Assembly: GCF_004193775.1 (NCBI RefSeq)
Contig: NC_041016.1
Coordinates: 39,354,547-39,418,546, forward strand
DNA from: Glycine soja
Taxonomy: Eukaryota > Streptophyta > Magnoliopsida > Fabales > Fabaceae
DNA: 64,000 nucleotides
Direction: 5' to 3'
In this document: one piece after another, positions 1-11,734 of the stretch
Layout of the letters: the number at the start of each line of letters is the position of its first letter
Position numbering within the stretch: position 1 is the stretch's first letter
Made by a program: the position numbers and the translations under genes
The notes under the pieces: generated by a model
Database searches by the model: none
Told to the model about the DNA's origin: nothing
Seen by the model: the letters and a program-made list of their open reading frames with translations, nothing else

Positions 1-1558
1 CACCTGGTTCAAGCACAACTTTCTTTCTGCTTTTGTTGGCTTGCCTTGCATAGCTCGCATTTTTCTTTTCAATTTGAGCCTTCACTTGCTCATGCAGCTT
101 CTTCACATACTCAGCTTTAGCCTGTGCGTCCTTATGCTTAAACATAGCAATGTTAGGCATAGGCAACAAATCAAGAGGAGTCAAAGGATTAAATCCATAC
201 ACTATCTCAAATGGTGAACAATTAGTTGTGCTATGGACAACCCAATTATAAGAAAACTCAACATGAGGCAAACATGCTTCCCAAGATTTAAGATTTTTCT
301 TTAAAACAGTCCTAAGCAGTGTGCCTAAAGTCCTATTGACTACCTCAGTTTGACCATCAGTTTGTGGGTGACAAGTAGTAGAAAATAACAATTTAGTACC
401 AATCTTACCCCACAAGGTCCTCCAAAAGTGACTAAGGAATTTTGCATCCCTATCACTGACAATGCTCCTCGGTAATCCATGAAGCTGCACTATTTCTTTG
501 AAAAACAAATTAGCCACACGACAACTGTCATCCACTTTCTTGCAAGGGATGAAGTGTGCCATCTTAGAAAACCTGTAAACAACAACAAACACAGAATCCT
601 TTCCATTCTTGGTTTTGGACAGCCCCAAAACAAAGTCCATGGATATGTCAGTCCAAGGATATTCAGGAACACGCAAAAGAATATACAATCCATGAGGTTT
701 AACCTTAGATTTAGCTTGTTTACACACAATGCAATGACCACAAAACTTATGTACATCATGCCTCATATGAGGCCAAAAGAAATGCTCTTGCAGAATTTCT
801 AGGGTCTTTTGAATCCCAAAGTGTCCCATCAACCCCCCTCATGTGATTCACTCACAAGCAACTCTCTAATGGAACACTTAGGCACACAATTTATTTGCTT
901 TAAACTAGAATCCATTATGCCTATAGTAACCATTTTCAGAAAACTTTTCACATGCAGCAAAAATTTCAGCAAAGTCCACATCATGCACATACATGTCTTT
1001 CAAAGACTTGAGACCAAACAATTTAGTTTCAAGCATAGCAAGTAAAGCATGTCTCCTAGACAGCGCATCAGCCACTACATTCCCTTTCCCCTTTTTATGT
1101 TTGATGACATATGGAAATTGCTCTAAAAACTCTACCCACTTAGCATGCCTCTTATTAAGCTTTCCTTGTCCTTTTAAGTACTTTAAGGACTCGTGATCAC
1201 TATGGATGACAAACTCTTTGGGTAACAAGTAATGCTACCAAGTTTGTAAAGCTCTAACCAAAGCATACAATTCCATATCATAAGTTGAATAGTTAAGGGC
1301 AGCGGCTCCTAACTTTTCACTAAAATAAGCAATTGGATGACCCTCTTGCAACAAAACAGCCCCAATACCTACATTTGACGCATCACATTCAATTTCAAAT
1401 GATTTTGCAAAATTAGGCATAGCAAGAATGGGTGCATTAGTTAACCTATGCTTGAGGGCAGCAAAGGCCTCTTCTTGTTTCTTACCCCATTTGAAACCCA
1501 CATTCTTCTTAGCAACTTTAGTTAGAGGTGCAGCCAATGTACTAAAATCCTTAACAAA
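1..1558 (-). pseudogene. Family B pol, RNase H and integrase part (broken, runs off window)
   Basis: Minus-strand translation gives the RT-RNase H linker ([11 protein letters not shown]), RNase H ([16 protein letters not shown], later [12 protein letters not shown]), then an integrase with the zinc-binding region and the core ([20 protein letters not shown]). It joins the C-terminal GPY/F region near base 1. Two in-frame stops are visible. TAG at 1235-1237 lies in RNase H after ALQTW. TAG at 905-907 lies just before the integrase zinc-binding region. The 1235 stop lies where family A has a Gln codon, so a C-to-T change in CAG is the likely cause. The protein would copy and integrate the element. 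This copy cannot make it. Confidence 0.85.
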
Positions 1559-1822
1559 TGATGAGGACATGACCAAGAGCAAGGGCAAGGATCCACTTGA
1601 AGGACTTGGAGGGCCTATGACAAGGGCTAGAGCAAGGAAAGCCAAGGAAGCTCTTCAACAAGTGTTGTCCATACTATTTGAATACAAGCCTAAGTTTCAA
1701 GGAGAAAAGTCCAAGGTTGTGAGTTGTATCATGGCCCAAATGGAGGAGGACTAAATGGCACCACTTTGTCTCAATTTTAGAGTGTTTAGTTTGTCTAAAT
1801 AATGGCCCAATCCTTGTAAAGT
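1559..1822 (+). repeat. Inverted 264-bp LTR start stub at the left end of element A
   Basis: Begins TGATGAGGACATGACC exactly after the target duplication and matches the first 264 bp of the family A LTR in plus orientation, for example 29268 onward. It includes the LTR-encoded tail, which stops with TAA at 1752-1754. It ends abruptly at CTTGTAAAGT, and base 1823 is the exact terminal TG of an inverted full LTR. No other copy here has this arrangement. Confidence 0.9.
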
Positions 1823-2947
1823 TGATATGAACCCTCATGGCACAAGGGCTGACTTAGGATCGTCTAGGATTAAACCTTGATGGAAAATGCGGAAATTGAT
1901 TAAGGAAAGGATGAAGAATCAGGTGGTTAATTTCGTGGGTCTTAATAAGGTGGTTCTTGGCATAAAATGGAATAATGAGATGGGAAAACGTAGGTTAAGT
2001 GGTGGCTGGACAGAAATATAGAAATGGCAAAAACTCAAGCTACAGGGCTCCAAATGAGGTTATTCCAAAACGAGGTGAAAGGTTTCGTCTTGAAATTCAA
2101 TTTAGGCTCAAGAATCACTTAATTTGAGTGCGTAAAATGGGAGTTATGGCCACGAGATAATTCTGGGTAGAAGTGGATTTTTTGGAATTGTGGTTTGAAA
2201 GAGCAAGGTTGAAGATGAAAGGAAGGAAAGAATCACTCTTTCCGGTGAGGGCAACACACAAAGGTTGTGAAAGTCCTTTGATACAGCCAGGGTGTTCTTG
2301 AATCACTCAAGAATTTAGGAGAATCACTCTCACTAAGATAAAAGAGATAAACTCTAATTTTCTGAATAAAACTCAACTTGTGTTTATTGATAAAATGGTT
2401 TAGCTTATATAGAAGCTTTACAACAGATTTTAGTAATGACCCACTAACCTAGAATTAAAATAACTTAATGCCATTAACCTAGGGAATTAAAAAAAACTTA
2501 ATGGCTGAGTGTAACTGAAATTGTGGCAACCAAAAGTCACCCCCAACAGCCAACAAGTCAGCCACTATTTGGTCTCCCAAAAGGCTGATGCCTAGGATGC
2601 CAATTGGGCCCTTATTACAACTTGAACTAAACCTACTAAAGCCCTTTTAGTTGATTAACCCAAAACATATTTTTGGTCAGCCAACTTTACAAGGATTGGG
2701 CCATTATTTAGACAAACTAAACACTCTAAAATTGAGAAAAAGTGGTGCCAGTTAGTCCTCCACCTTTTGGGCCATGATACAACTCACAACCTTGGACTTT
2801 TCTCCTTGAAACTTGGGCTTGTATTCAAATAGTATGGACAACACTTGTCGAAGAGCTTCCTTGGCTTTCCTTGCTCTAGCCCTTGTCACAGGCCCTCCAA
2901 GTCCTTCAAGTGGATCCTTGCCCTTGCTCTTGGTCATGTCCTCATCA
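1823..2947 (-). repeat. 3' LTR of element A (1125 bp)
   Basis: In minus orientation it begins TGATGAGGACATGACC and ends GGGTTCATATCA. The boundaries are supported by the TG..CA termini, by the polypurine tract next to it at 2948-2960, and by the solo LTR at 44971-46081, which has the same ends and a target duplication. A TATATAAG-type box lies near 2404-2412 on the minus strand. The first ~190 bp of the LTR continue the pol reading frame. Confidence 0.9.
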
Positions 2948-4740
2948 TTCTCTCCTTCTTGAGAAGGATTTGTCCTCAAATCGGATTCTCCATCTGCATC
3001 AAAAAGAGATAAATTAGAGACATTGAAGGTGGAACTAACATTATACTCATTGGGCAGCTCAACTTTGTAAGCATTGTCATTGATTCTTTCAAGCACTTGA
3101 AATGGTCCATCTCCCCTTGGTTGAAGCTTTGATTTCCTTTGTTTCGGAAACCTTTCTTTTCTCATGTGCACCCAAACCCAATCTCCGGGTTCGAAGACAA
3201 CCTTCTTTCTCCCTTTGTTGGCTTGTTTAGCATAGCTTTTATTTTTCCTCTCAATTTGATCTTTGACTCTCTCATGAAGCTTCTTCACATAGTCCGCCTT
3301 TGCTTGACCTTCTTTATGCTTAAAAACAGAAACATTAGGCATAGGCAAAAGATCAAGAGGAGTTAGTGGGTTAAAACCATAAACAACTTCAAAAGGAGAA
3401 CAATTAGTGGTGCTATGAACAGCTCTATTGTAAGCAAATTCAACATGGGGTAAACAAGCTTCCCAAGTTTTTAAGTTCTTCCTCAAAACTATCCTAAGCA
3501 AAGTTCCCAAAGTCCTATTAACAACTTCCGTTTGCCCATCGGTTTGTGGGTGACAAGTTGTTGAAAATAACAATTTAGTGCCCAACTTGCTCCACAAAGT
3601 CCTCCAAAAATGACTTAGGAACTTAGAGTCCCTATCACTAACAATGCTCCTTGGCAAACCATGGAGTCTCACAATCTCCTTGAAAAACAAATCAGCCACA
3701 TGGGAAGCATCATCAACTTTTTTACATGGAATAAAATGAGCCATTTTAGAAAACCTATCAACAACCACAAAAATGGAATCTCTACCATTGCTTGTTTTTG
3801 GCAGCCCCAAAACAAAATCCATGGATAAATCAATCCAAGGATACTCCGGAATTGGCAATGGAGTATACAATCCATGAGGCTTTACCTTAGACTTTGCCTT
3901 TTTACATACAATGCAATGTTCACAAAATCTCTGCACATCCTTTTTCATATGAGGCCAATAAAAATGTTCTTGTAATGTTTCTAGAGTCTTTTGGACCCCA
4001 AAATGCCCCATTAAACCTCCTTCATGTGCTTCACAAAAAAGCAAATTTCTAGTAGAACATTTAGGCACACACAATTTGTTTTCTTTGAAAAGAAAGCCTT
4101 CATGTCTAAAGAAACCATTTTCTGAAAAATTTTCACAATTTTTAAAAATTTCTCCAAAAGTTTCATCATTTTCATACATGCTTTTCAAACATTCAAGACC
4201 AATCAATTTTGTTTCAAGCATAGAAAGTAAGGCATGACGCCGAGAAAGAGCATCGGCTACAATATTACCTTTTCCCTTTTTATGTTTGATAACATAAGGG
4301 AATTGCTCTAGAAATTCCACCCACTTCGCATGCCTTTTGTTAAGCTTGCCTTGCCCCTTGATATATTTGAGGGACTCATGGTCACTATGAATGACAAATT
4401 CCTTGGGATAAAGGTAGTGTTGCCATTTTTTCAAAGCCCGTACTAAGGCATACAACTCCTTATCATAAGTTGAATAGTTAAGGGTAGGACCACTTAACTT
4501 TTCACTAAAATAAGCAATTGGATGGCCTTCTTGCATCAACACAGCCCCAATCCCAACATTTGAAGCATCACACTCAATTTCAAAAGATTTTTGAAAGTTT
4601 GGCAATGCAAGTATGGGGGCATTAGTTAGCTTTTGCTTAAGAACATTGAAAGCTTCTTCTTGTTTCTCTCCCCATTTGAAACCAACATTTTTCTTGAGCA
4701 TTTCATTGAGAGGTGCTGCCAATGTGCTAAAATCCTTCAC
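2752..4740 (-). pseudogene. Element A pol: RNase H, integrase and LTR-encoded tail
   Basis: 662-codon open frame. In order: RNase H (residues ~1-130, with [20 protein letters not shown] and VIHSDHES), integrase HHCC zinc region (~230-275, ending [11 protein letters not shown]), catalytic core with the Asp of MDFVLGLPK, the Asp of IVSDRDSKF and the Glu of [11 protein letters not shown], then a GPY/F-type module ([16 protein letters not shown]). The frame crosses the LTR border and ends with a basic [15 protein letters not shown] tail encoded within the LTR (2752-2947). No chromodomain is present, as in CRM elements. This part is intact, but it is cut off from RT by a TGA at 4744-4746. Confidence 0.88.
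2948..2960 (-). other. Polypurine tract of element A
   Basis: On the minus strand AAGAAGGAGAGAA abuts the 3' LTR start. This is the expected position of the plus-strand primer for reverse transcription. The same tract, AAGAGGGAGAGAA, precedes the 3' LTR at 29268. Confidence 0.85.
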
Positions 4741-4743
4741 AAA

Positions 4744-6308
4744 TCATCTATAAAAACTTGCTAAGCCATGAAAACTCCTCACCTCGGTCACGGATTTAGG
4801 TGTAGGCCATTCTTGAATAGCCCTAACCTTCTCCTCATCAACTTGCACTCCTTTTGAACTCACAACAAAACCAAGAAACACAACATGGTTAGTACAAAAG
4901 ATGCATTTTTCAAGATTGACATACAATTGTTCTTCTCTAAGCACAGTCAAGACAAATTTTAAATGATCTTATGCAAATCAAGTGAAGTGCTATAGATAAG
5001 AATATCATCAAAGTACACCACAACGAACTTTCCTATGAACTCTCTCAAGATATGGTTCATTAATCTCATGAAAGTGCTAGGGGCGTTAGTTAGGCCAAAA
5101 GGCATAACCAACCATTCATACAAACCATATTTTGTTTTAAAAGCAGTTTTCCATTCATCCCCTTCTCTAATCCTAATTTGATTATATCCACTTTTTAAAT
5201 CGATTTTAGAGAAGTAACATGCACCATGCAATTCATCAAGAAAATCATCAAGCCTAGGTATAGGATGCCTATATTTGATGGTGACGTTATTAAGGGCTCT
5301 ACAATCAGAACACATGCGCCATGTCCCATCCTTTTTAGGGACCAAAATCACTGGGATAGCACAAGGACTCATACTATCTCTTACCCAACCTTTGCTAATG
5401 AGTTCATCCACTTGCCTTTGAATCTCTTTGGTTTCTTGTGGATTACTTCTATAGGCTGGCCTATTGGGCAAAGATGCTCCCGGAATGAGATCAATTTGAT
5501 GCTCAATTCCCCTCAAAGGTGGTAGTCCACTTGGCACATTTGGTGGAAACATGTCTTGAAAATCCTGCAAAAGAGTTTTAACACTAGAAGGCACTTCAAA
5601 ATCATCAAAAGTGTTGGTGGTCAAAATCTGATTTTTGCAAAACAAGATATATAGTGACTGTTTAGCACGAAACAACCTCTTGACCTCACTTTTTGTGGCT
5701 AAATAGCTCTCCCTCACTTCAAGTGTTTCACTCTTCTTTTGTTCACTCTTTTTCCTCTCAAGTGTTTCCCTCTTTTTCTCACTCTCAAGTGTTTTGCTCA
5801 CTTTTTCTTTTTCTCTTTTCTCTTGAAGAAGTTTTTCTCTTATTTTCTTTTGATCCTCACACACTTCTTGTGGACTCAATGGCTTGAGCACAATCTTTTT
5901 GTCTTGGTGCATGAAAGAGATCTTGTTGGTGTAACCGTCATGATTGGCTCTTTTATCAAATTGCCAAGGTCTCCCCAAAATTAAGTGACTGACCTCCATA
6001 GGAACAACATCACAAAGTACCTTATCATTGTATTTCCTAATGGAAACGTCCACTTCAACTTGCTGCCTCACTTGCACCTCCCCATCCTTACTAAGCCATT
6101 GAAGTTTGTATGGCCTAGGATGTGGTTTAGTAGCTAAATTTAGCTTTGACACTAATCTAGCACTAGCCACATTGGTGCAACTACCTCCATCAATGATCAC
6201 CATGCACACCTTACCATTGATTAAACATCTAGTGTGAAAGATGTTTTCTCTTTGGCTCTCCTCCTCATGCTTCAATTGACCACCAAGTAACCGCCTAATC
6301 ATCAACAA
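4744..6308 (-). pseudogene. Element A pol: protease and reverse transcriptase (frameshifted)
   Basis: 4959-6308 encodes an aspartic protease ([10 protein letters not shown], residues ~40-50; Gly-Arg-Pro flap region LGRPW) and then RT with [27 protein letters not shown], the Val-Met-Pro-Phe-Gly-Leu motif and catalytic FDDILIYS. A 1-bp loss relative to the copy near 27240 (CATATTGATCAT there) shifts the frame near 4955. The RT thumb then continues in 4744-4950 ([22 protein letters not shown]) and ends in TGA. The copy at 27469 has CGA there, so deamination of a methylated CpG is likely. A Lys/Glu/Ser-rich linker joins protease and RT. Confidence 0.88.
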
Positions 6309-7336
6309 ATCTCCCTCTGGAGTCTCTCCTCTTCCTCTATGTACTCACTCTCCTCTTCCTCTTCAACATCAGATTCACTTATATATTCTCCATCTCTAAG
6401 AACCATGGACCTTTTGTTAGGGCACTCATAAGCATAGTGTCCTAGGCCTTGGCACTTGAAACACTTCACATCTCTACTCCTTTTAGAGGGTTCCTCTTGG
6501 GACTTTGAGCGAGTTTTTGATGGGATAGGTGTGGAACTACTAGAAGTAGCAGCCCCATCTTTCTTACCTTTGTCTTTCCAACTAGAAGAACCAAAGTTGG
6601 TAAAACTCCTCTTAGCCACTCCCTTCCTTTTTAATTGTTGCTCTACTTGGATTGCTTTGTGAAGCAAATCATCCATTTCAACAAACTCCTGCAGCTCAAC
6701 AATATCACGGATATCATTAGTCAAACCATTAAGAAATCGAGCCATAGTTACCTCCTCATCTTCTTCAATCTTTGCTTGAATCATGAGCACATCCATTTCC
6801 TTGAAATACTCCTCAACCCCCTTGTTGCCTTGGGTTAGTTTTTGGAGCTTGAATTTCAAGTCCCTTGAGTAACTAGCCGGCACATACCGCTTCCTCATGA
6901 TCTTTTTCATCTCCATCCATGTATCAACCATTGGCTCTTCATTTCTTGCTCTCTCCTTTTGTAGCTTGTTCCACCACACAAGAACATAGTCGGAAAACTC
7001 CGTGACGGCAAGCTTCACCTTTTGTTCCTCCTCATAGTTGTTGCATGAGAAAACATGCTCTATATTCATCTCCCACTCCAAGTAGGCCTCTGGATCATTC
7101 TTTCCTTTAAATGGAGGAATGTTGAGTTTAATATCATCAATTCAGTTTTGTCTAGGAACACCATCATTCCCTCTTCTACTCCTTTCTTCTTCATTATGAT
7201 CTCTATTCTCCATTTGATCCAACCTCTCATGGAGCGCATCATCTCGTTGTTTCATTAACCTCTCCAAATGTTGCATCAAAGCTTGCATTTGGAATTGCGA
7301 AAGCCCCACTCCATCATTAGGGTTAGTACCTGACAT
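6302..7336 (-). pseudogene. Element A gag (capsid and CCHC nucleocapsid)
   Basis: The start at 7334-7336 gives MSGTNPNDGVGLSQF, the usual gag beginning. The same frame runs to TGA at 7142-7144, then continues into 6302-7081. That segment carries a retrotransposon gag domain (FSDYVLVWWNKL; ARFLNGL) and one CCHC zinc knuckle, CFKCQGLGHYAYEC. An acidic stretch follows, then a frameshift near 6310 ends gag at 6302 and overlaps the pol frame. In the related family B copy gag and pol are one frame here. The protein would form the particle that packages element RNA; this copy is broken. Confidence 0.85.
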
Positions 7337-7932
7337 CTCAAACAAACAAATCAAACGTAACAAGACAATTATAGTTGCTGTTTGAATGCCTCACCCACTC
7401 AAGTGTATCACACAATTATGGCTTTTCTCTAATGAAACACTCTTGCCTTTTACCACTCTAATTCCCCTTGAGTTCTTAGGCAATTCAAGAGATTATGGCC
7501 ACAACAAAGAACAATTCACCAATATGTGTAAGGTAAGGCTAGAGAGACAAGGAAAAGGGTAACCAAGAAAAAGGCTAACAATGTTTTTAGGCACAAATGA
7601 AGGAAATAAAATTCAGAATTTAGGAATTCAAGTAACAATCCTTCATGCAACCAATATATTACCTTAAAGAGATTTTTTTAAAGTTCTTCTAGCATGAACC
7701 ATTCAGCCCAATTTTATTTTTTTTTAAATTTTGCTTATACGAAATTCTGCTTCTTCTTTTTTTTTTTTTTATAACAAAGAGATCAAAAGGCTTAACTTTT
7801 GCAATGGTTCAGCCTAAAAAAAAATATATGAATAAGAAGGTAATATAAATGGCAAAGAGAATAAAGAAGGATGTTACCCAATATTTCCAGCAAAGGAAGT
7901 GTTGATCCTAGAACCGGAGCTTTGATACCGAA
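7337..7932 (-). other. Element A untranslated leader and primer-binding site
   Basis: About 600 AT-rich bases with T and A homopolymers and no coding signal. Immediately inside the 5' LTR, 7913-7931 reads on the minus strand TCGGTATCAAAGCTCCGG. This resembles the initiator-Met tRNA primer site (TGGTATCAGAGC) with mismatches. The same leader recurs at 44084-44639. Confidence 0.75.
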
Positions 7933-8821
7933 TGATATGAACCCTCATGGCACAAGGGCTGACTTAGGATCGTCTAGGATTAAACCTTGATGGAAAATGC
8001 GGAAATTGATTAAGGAAAGGATGACGAATCAGGTGGTTAATTTCGTGGGTCTTAATAAGGTGGTTCTTGGCATAAAATGGAATAATGAGATGAGAAAACG
8101 TAGGTTAAGTGTTGGCTGGATAGTAATATAGAAATGGCAAAAACTCAAGCTACAGGGCTTCAAATGAGGTGATTCCAAAACGAGGTGAAAGGTCTCGTCT
8201 TGAAATTCAATTTAGGCTCAAGAATCACTTAATTTGAGTGTGTAAAACGGGAGTTATGGCCACGAGATAATTCTGGGTAGAAGTGGATTTTCTGGAATTA
8301 TGGTTTGAAAGAACAAGGTTGAAGATGAAAGGAAGGAAAGAATCACTCTTTCCGGCGAGGGCAACACACAAAGGTTGTGAAAGTCCTTTGATACAGCCAG
8401 GGTGTTCTTGAATCACTCAAGAATTTAGGAGAATCACTCTCACTAAGATAAAAGAGATAAACTCTAATTTTCTGAATAAAACTCAACTTGTGTTTATTGA
8501 TAAAATGGTTCAGCTTATATAGAAGCTTTACAACAGATTTTAGTAATGACCCACTAACCTAGAATTAAAATAACTTAATGCCATTAACCTAGGGAATTAA
8601 AAAAAATTTAACCAAAAGTCACCCCCAACAGCCAACAAGTCAGGTCCATGATACAACTCACAACCTTGGACTTTTCTCCTTGAAACTTGGGCTTGTATTC
8701 AAATAGTATGGACAACACTTGTTGAAGAGCTTCCTTGGCTTTCCTTGCTCTAGCCCTTGTCATAGGCCCTCCAAGTCCTTCAAGTGGATCCTTGCCCTTG
8801 CTCTTGGTCATGTCCTCATCA
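7933..8821 (-). repeat. 5' LTR of element A (889 bp, two internal deletions)
   Basis: Same ends as the 3' LTR. It lacks a short block near 8610 and a ~200-bp block at ~8644, where CAAGTCAG is joined directly to the LTR-encoded tail region. It ends CCTCATCA and is followed by the target duplication ACAAA. Confidence 0.88.
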
Positions 8822-10488
8822 ACAAATCTCCTATAGAAACCTTCTAAACCATGAAATCCCCTCACCTCACTCACAGTCTTAGGTGTTGGCCATTCTTGGA
8901 TGGCCTTAACCTTTTCCACATCCACCCGTACTCCCTTAGCACTAACAACAAAACCCAGAAACACCACATGATCAGTACAAAAAGAACACGTTTCTAGGTT
9001 GGCATACAATCGTTCTTTCCTAAGCACACTTAAAACTGATTGTAAATGTTCAGCATGCAAATCAAGACTAGTGCTATAGATAAGAATATCATCAAAGTAC
9101 ACCACCACAAATTTTCCAATAAACTCCCTTAAAACATGGTTCATCAATCTCATGAAAGTACTAGGTGCATCAGTCAAACCAAATGGCATAACCAGCCACT
9201 CATACAAACCATATTTTGTTTTAAAGGCAGTTTTCCATTCATCTCCCTCTCTGATCCTAATCTGATTATAGCCACTTTTCAAATCAATTTTAGAAAACAC
9301 ACATGCACCATACAGTTCATCAAGAAGATCATCTAACCTGGGGATTGGATACCTATACTTGATGGTGATGTTGTTTATGGCTCTACAATCAGAACACATC
9401 CTCCATGAGCCGTCCTTCTTGGGTACTAGAATGACAGGTACAGCGCACGGAATCATACTATCTCTCACCCAACCTTTGCTTAGGAGTTCTGACACTTGCC
9501 TTTCGATCTCCTTAGTTTCTTGTGGGTTGCTCCTATAAGCTGGCCGATTGGGCAAGGGCGCTCCTGTAATGAGATCAATGTGATGCTCAATTTCCCTCAA
9601 TGGTGGCAAACCATCCGGTACACTTGCTGGAAACACATCATCAAAATCCTGCAGAAGAGACTGAATACCATAAGGCAATTTAAATTTATCAATTGGGTTA
9701 GCATGCAACATCTGACATTGAGAAAACAATAAATAGAGGGGTTGTCTCGCACAAAGCACCCTTCTTACCTCCCTTTTTGTTGCTAAACTAAGTTGTTTGC
9801 CCTCAAGTGTTTCACTTTTTTTGTTTTCTCTCTTTTCCCTTTCAAGTGTTTCACTCTTTTTCTTTCCTCTCTTTTCCTTCTCAAGTGCTTCACTCTTTTT
9901 CCTCTCAAGTGTCTTACTCTTTTTCTTTTCTCTCATTTTTATCTGATCCTCACAAACCTCTTTAGGAGATAACAGTCTGAGAACAATTTTCTTGTCATCT
10001 TGCTTGAAAGAGATTTTGTTGGTGAAGCCATCATGCACTACCTTGGTATCATACTGCCACGGTCTTCCTAACAGCACATGGGTCGCTTCCATTGGAACCA
10101 CATCACACAGCAACCTATCGTTATATCTCCCAATGGTGAGACACACCTCAACCTGTTGAGTCACTTTTACCTCTTCATCTTCACTAAGCCACTGAAGTTT
10201 GTATGGTCTAGGATGGGGCTTAGTTTCCAAATTCAGTTTGGTCACTAATCTGGAACTTGCAACATTGGTACAACTTCCTCCATCAACAATTAAAGAGCAC
10301 AGCTTACCATTAATTACCCACCTGGTGTGGAAAATATTTTCTCTTTGATTTTCATCTAGTGGCTGCATCTGATTTCCCAACAGCCTTCTCACCATCAGCA
10401 TATCACCCTGCATAGCTTCCTCCTCATACTCTTCTTCTTCACTGATTTTATACTCACTAGTGATTTCTCCATCAGCCTTCATGACCAT
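8608..10488 (-). CDS. Chimeric ORF: family B protease-RT fused in frame to an LTR-encoded tail
   Basis: A 626-codon open frame on the minus strand. Residues ~1-75 are the end of gag and an acidic linker. Protease follows ([11 protein letters not shown]), then a Lys/Glu linker with repeated KKSETLE units, then RT with [27 protein letters not shown] and catalytic FDDILIYS. At FYRRFV the element B frame meets the end of inserted element A. It stays open through the A LTR start, adding [26 protein letters not shown] and a short new end created by the LTR deletion. RNase H and integrase are excluded. It is probably an accident of nesting, although the frame is clean. There is no evidence of expression. 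Confidence 0.8.
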   Translation of the reverse strand: MVMKADGEITSEYKISEEEEYEEEAMQGDMLMVRRLLGNQMQPLDENQRENIFHTRWVINGKLCSLIVDGGSCTNVASSRLVTKLNLETKPHPRPYKLQWLSEDEEVKVTQQVEVCLTIGRYNDRLLCDVVPMEATHVLLGRPWQYDTKVVHDGFTNKISFKQDDKKIVLRLLSPKEVCEDQIKMREKKKSKTLERKKSEALEKEKRGKKKSETLEREKRENKKSETLEGKQLSLATKREVRRVLCARQPLYLLFSQCQMLHANPIDKFKLPYGIQSLLQDFDDVFPASVPDGLPPLREIEHHIDLITGAPLPNRPAYRSNPQETKEIERQVSELLSKGWVRDSMIPCAVPVILVPKKDGSWRMCSDCRAINNITIKYRYPIPRLDDLLDELYGACVFSKIDLKSGYNQIRIREGDEWKTAFKTKYGLYEWLVMPFGLTDAPSTFMRLMNHVLREFIGKFVVVYFDDILIYSTSLDLHAEHLQSVLSVLRKERLYANLETCSFCTDHVVFLGFVVSAKGVRVDVEKVKAIQEWPTPKTVSEVRGFHGLEGFYRRFVDEDMTKSKGKDPLEGLGGPMTRARARKAKEALQQVLSILFEYKPKFQGEKSKVVSCIMDLTCWLLGVTFG

Positions 10489-11481
10489 GGTCCTCCTGGT
10501 TGGACATTCAGAAGCAATATGTCATCTGCCTAAGCACTTGAAGCATTTTATGTTCCTGGTTCCAGTATTGGATGAGGAAGTGGAGGTGTTATGTTTGCTT
10601 CCACCTACACTAGATGCTGTTGACTTTCCATGTGGGGATGTGGCTGCAGGGCTAGATGAATTACCTTCCTCCTTCTTGGATCTGTTGGCCCAGTTCTGGT
10701 TGTAAGTATTGGGTGAGTTCCTCCTTGTTGCACTTTTTCTTTTAATTTGCTGTTCAACCCGAAGTGCCCTATGTAACAAGTCATCCAATGCCACATACTC
10801 CTGTAATTCAACAACATCTCTGATTTCAGGGTTTAGACCATTCAGGAAACGAGCCATTATGTCTTCGGATTCCTGTTCGATGTTGGCCCTCACTAACGCC
10901 ATTTCCATCTCTTTATATTATTCTTCCACAGTTAAATTCCCTTGGGACAACCCTTGGAGTTTCTGTCGCATGGTTCTATTATGGCTAGTGGGCACATACC
11001 TTTTTCTCATCACCATTTTCATCTCAGTCCATGTATCTACCTCTTGACGTTCCTCTCTTAGCATTTCTCTCTGGTATTTATGCCACCAATCAAGGGCATA
11101 GTCGGAGAATTCAGCAGCTGCTAGCTTGACTTTCTGCTCTTTAGTGTAGTAATTGTAGGCAAATACATGCTCAATCTTCATTTCCCAGTCCAGGTAGGCA
11201 TCTGGATCATTTCTGCCTTTGAAGGGAGAAACATTGAGCTTTACTCCCTCAACCCGGTTCTGCCTCGGTTCGTCATTACCACCATTGTTACCTCTGTTCC
11301 CACCTATATTTCATCTAGCATTCTAATTTGCTTGGTTCTCCAATAATTCTAGTCATCCAAAGACCTCCTCATTGTTACGGTCCAGCAAACGTTGCATATG
11401 TGCATTCATCGTGTCCAGTAACAGACGTTGAGCTCCGTCCAACTGATGATACTCATCACCACCACCACCTGCTCCAGCCAT
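10489..11481 (-). pseudogene. Family B gag (three or more stops)
   Basis: The start at 11479-11481 gives MAGAGGGGDEYHQLDG. The capsid region has YLDWEMKIEHVF and FSDYALDWWHK. The CCHC knuckle is CFKCLGR-stop-HIASEC, with TGA at 10522-10524 inside it. Another stop is TAA at 10918-10920, and further stops lie near the N-terminus (11290-11360). Downstream of the knuckle, gag continues in frame into protease, so B had one gag-pol frame. The protein would be the particle shell and RNA chaperone; it is non-functional here. Confidence 0.8.
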
Positions 11482-11734
11482 AATTCAACAAAAAAAAAGT
11501 TTGCAATAAAAATTATTAAGGTTTCAGGACCTCACCACACTCTACTCACGTGTTTAACTCTTAGATGGTAGTACACTCTTGTTTAATGCTCTCAATAGGC
11601 TTTTGTGTAATGTATTCCCTCTTGCCTTTTACCACTCGTGTTCCCTCTTAAGTTCCTGGATGGACAAAATTAGACACACAAGGTAATATAAAATAAAAGG
11701 AAAGACAATATAATTATCACAGACTGAGTACAGA

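Larger units (their letters stand above)
1559..8821 (-). mobile_element. CRM/GmCR-like Ty3/gypsy element A, nested, two like ends
   Basis: A 7263-bp insertion flanked by the perfect 5-bp target duplication ACAAA (1554-1558 and 8822-8826). Read on the minus strand: 5' LTR 7933-8821, primer site, leader, gag, protease-RT, RNase H-integrase, polypurine tract and 3' LTR 1823-2947. Beyond the 3' LTR, instead of the target, there are another 264 bp of LTR in opposite orientation (1559-1822). Both outer ends of the insertion are therefore LTR starts (TGATGAGGAC). Gag and pol carry at least two nonsense changes and two frameshifts, so the copy is dead. Family name by recall of soybean GmCR; not searched. 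Confidence 0.88.

Noticed and set aside
479..802. Plus-strand ORF of 107 codons
   Set aside because: It is antisense to the family B integrase and has no domain of its own.
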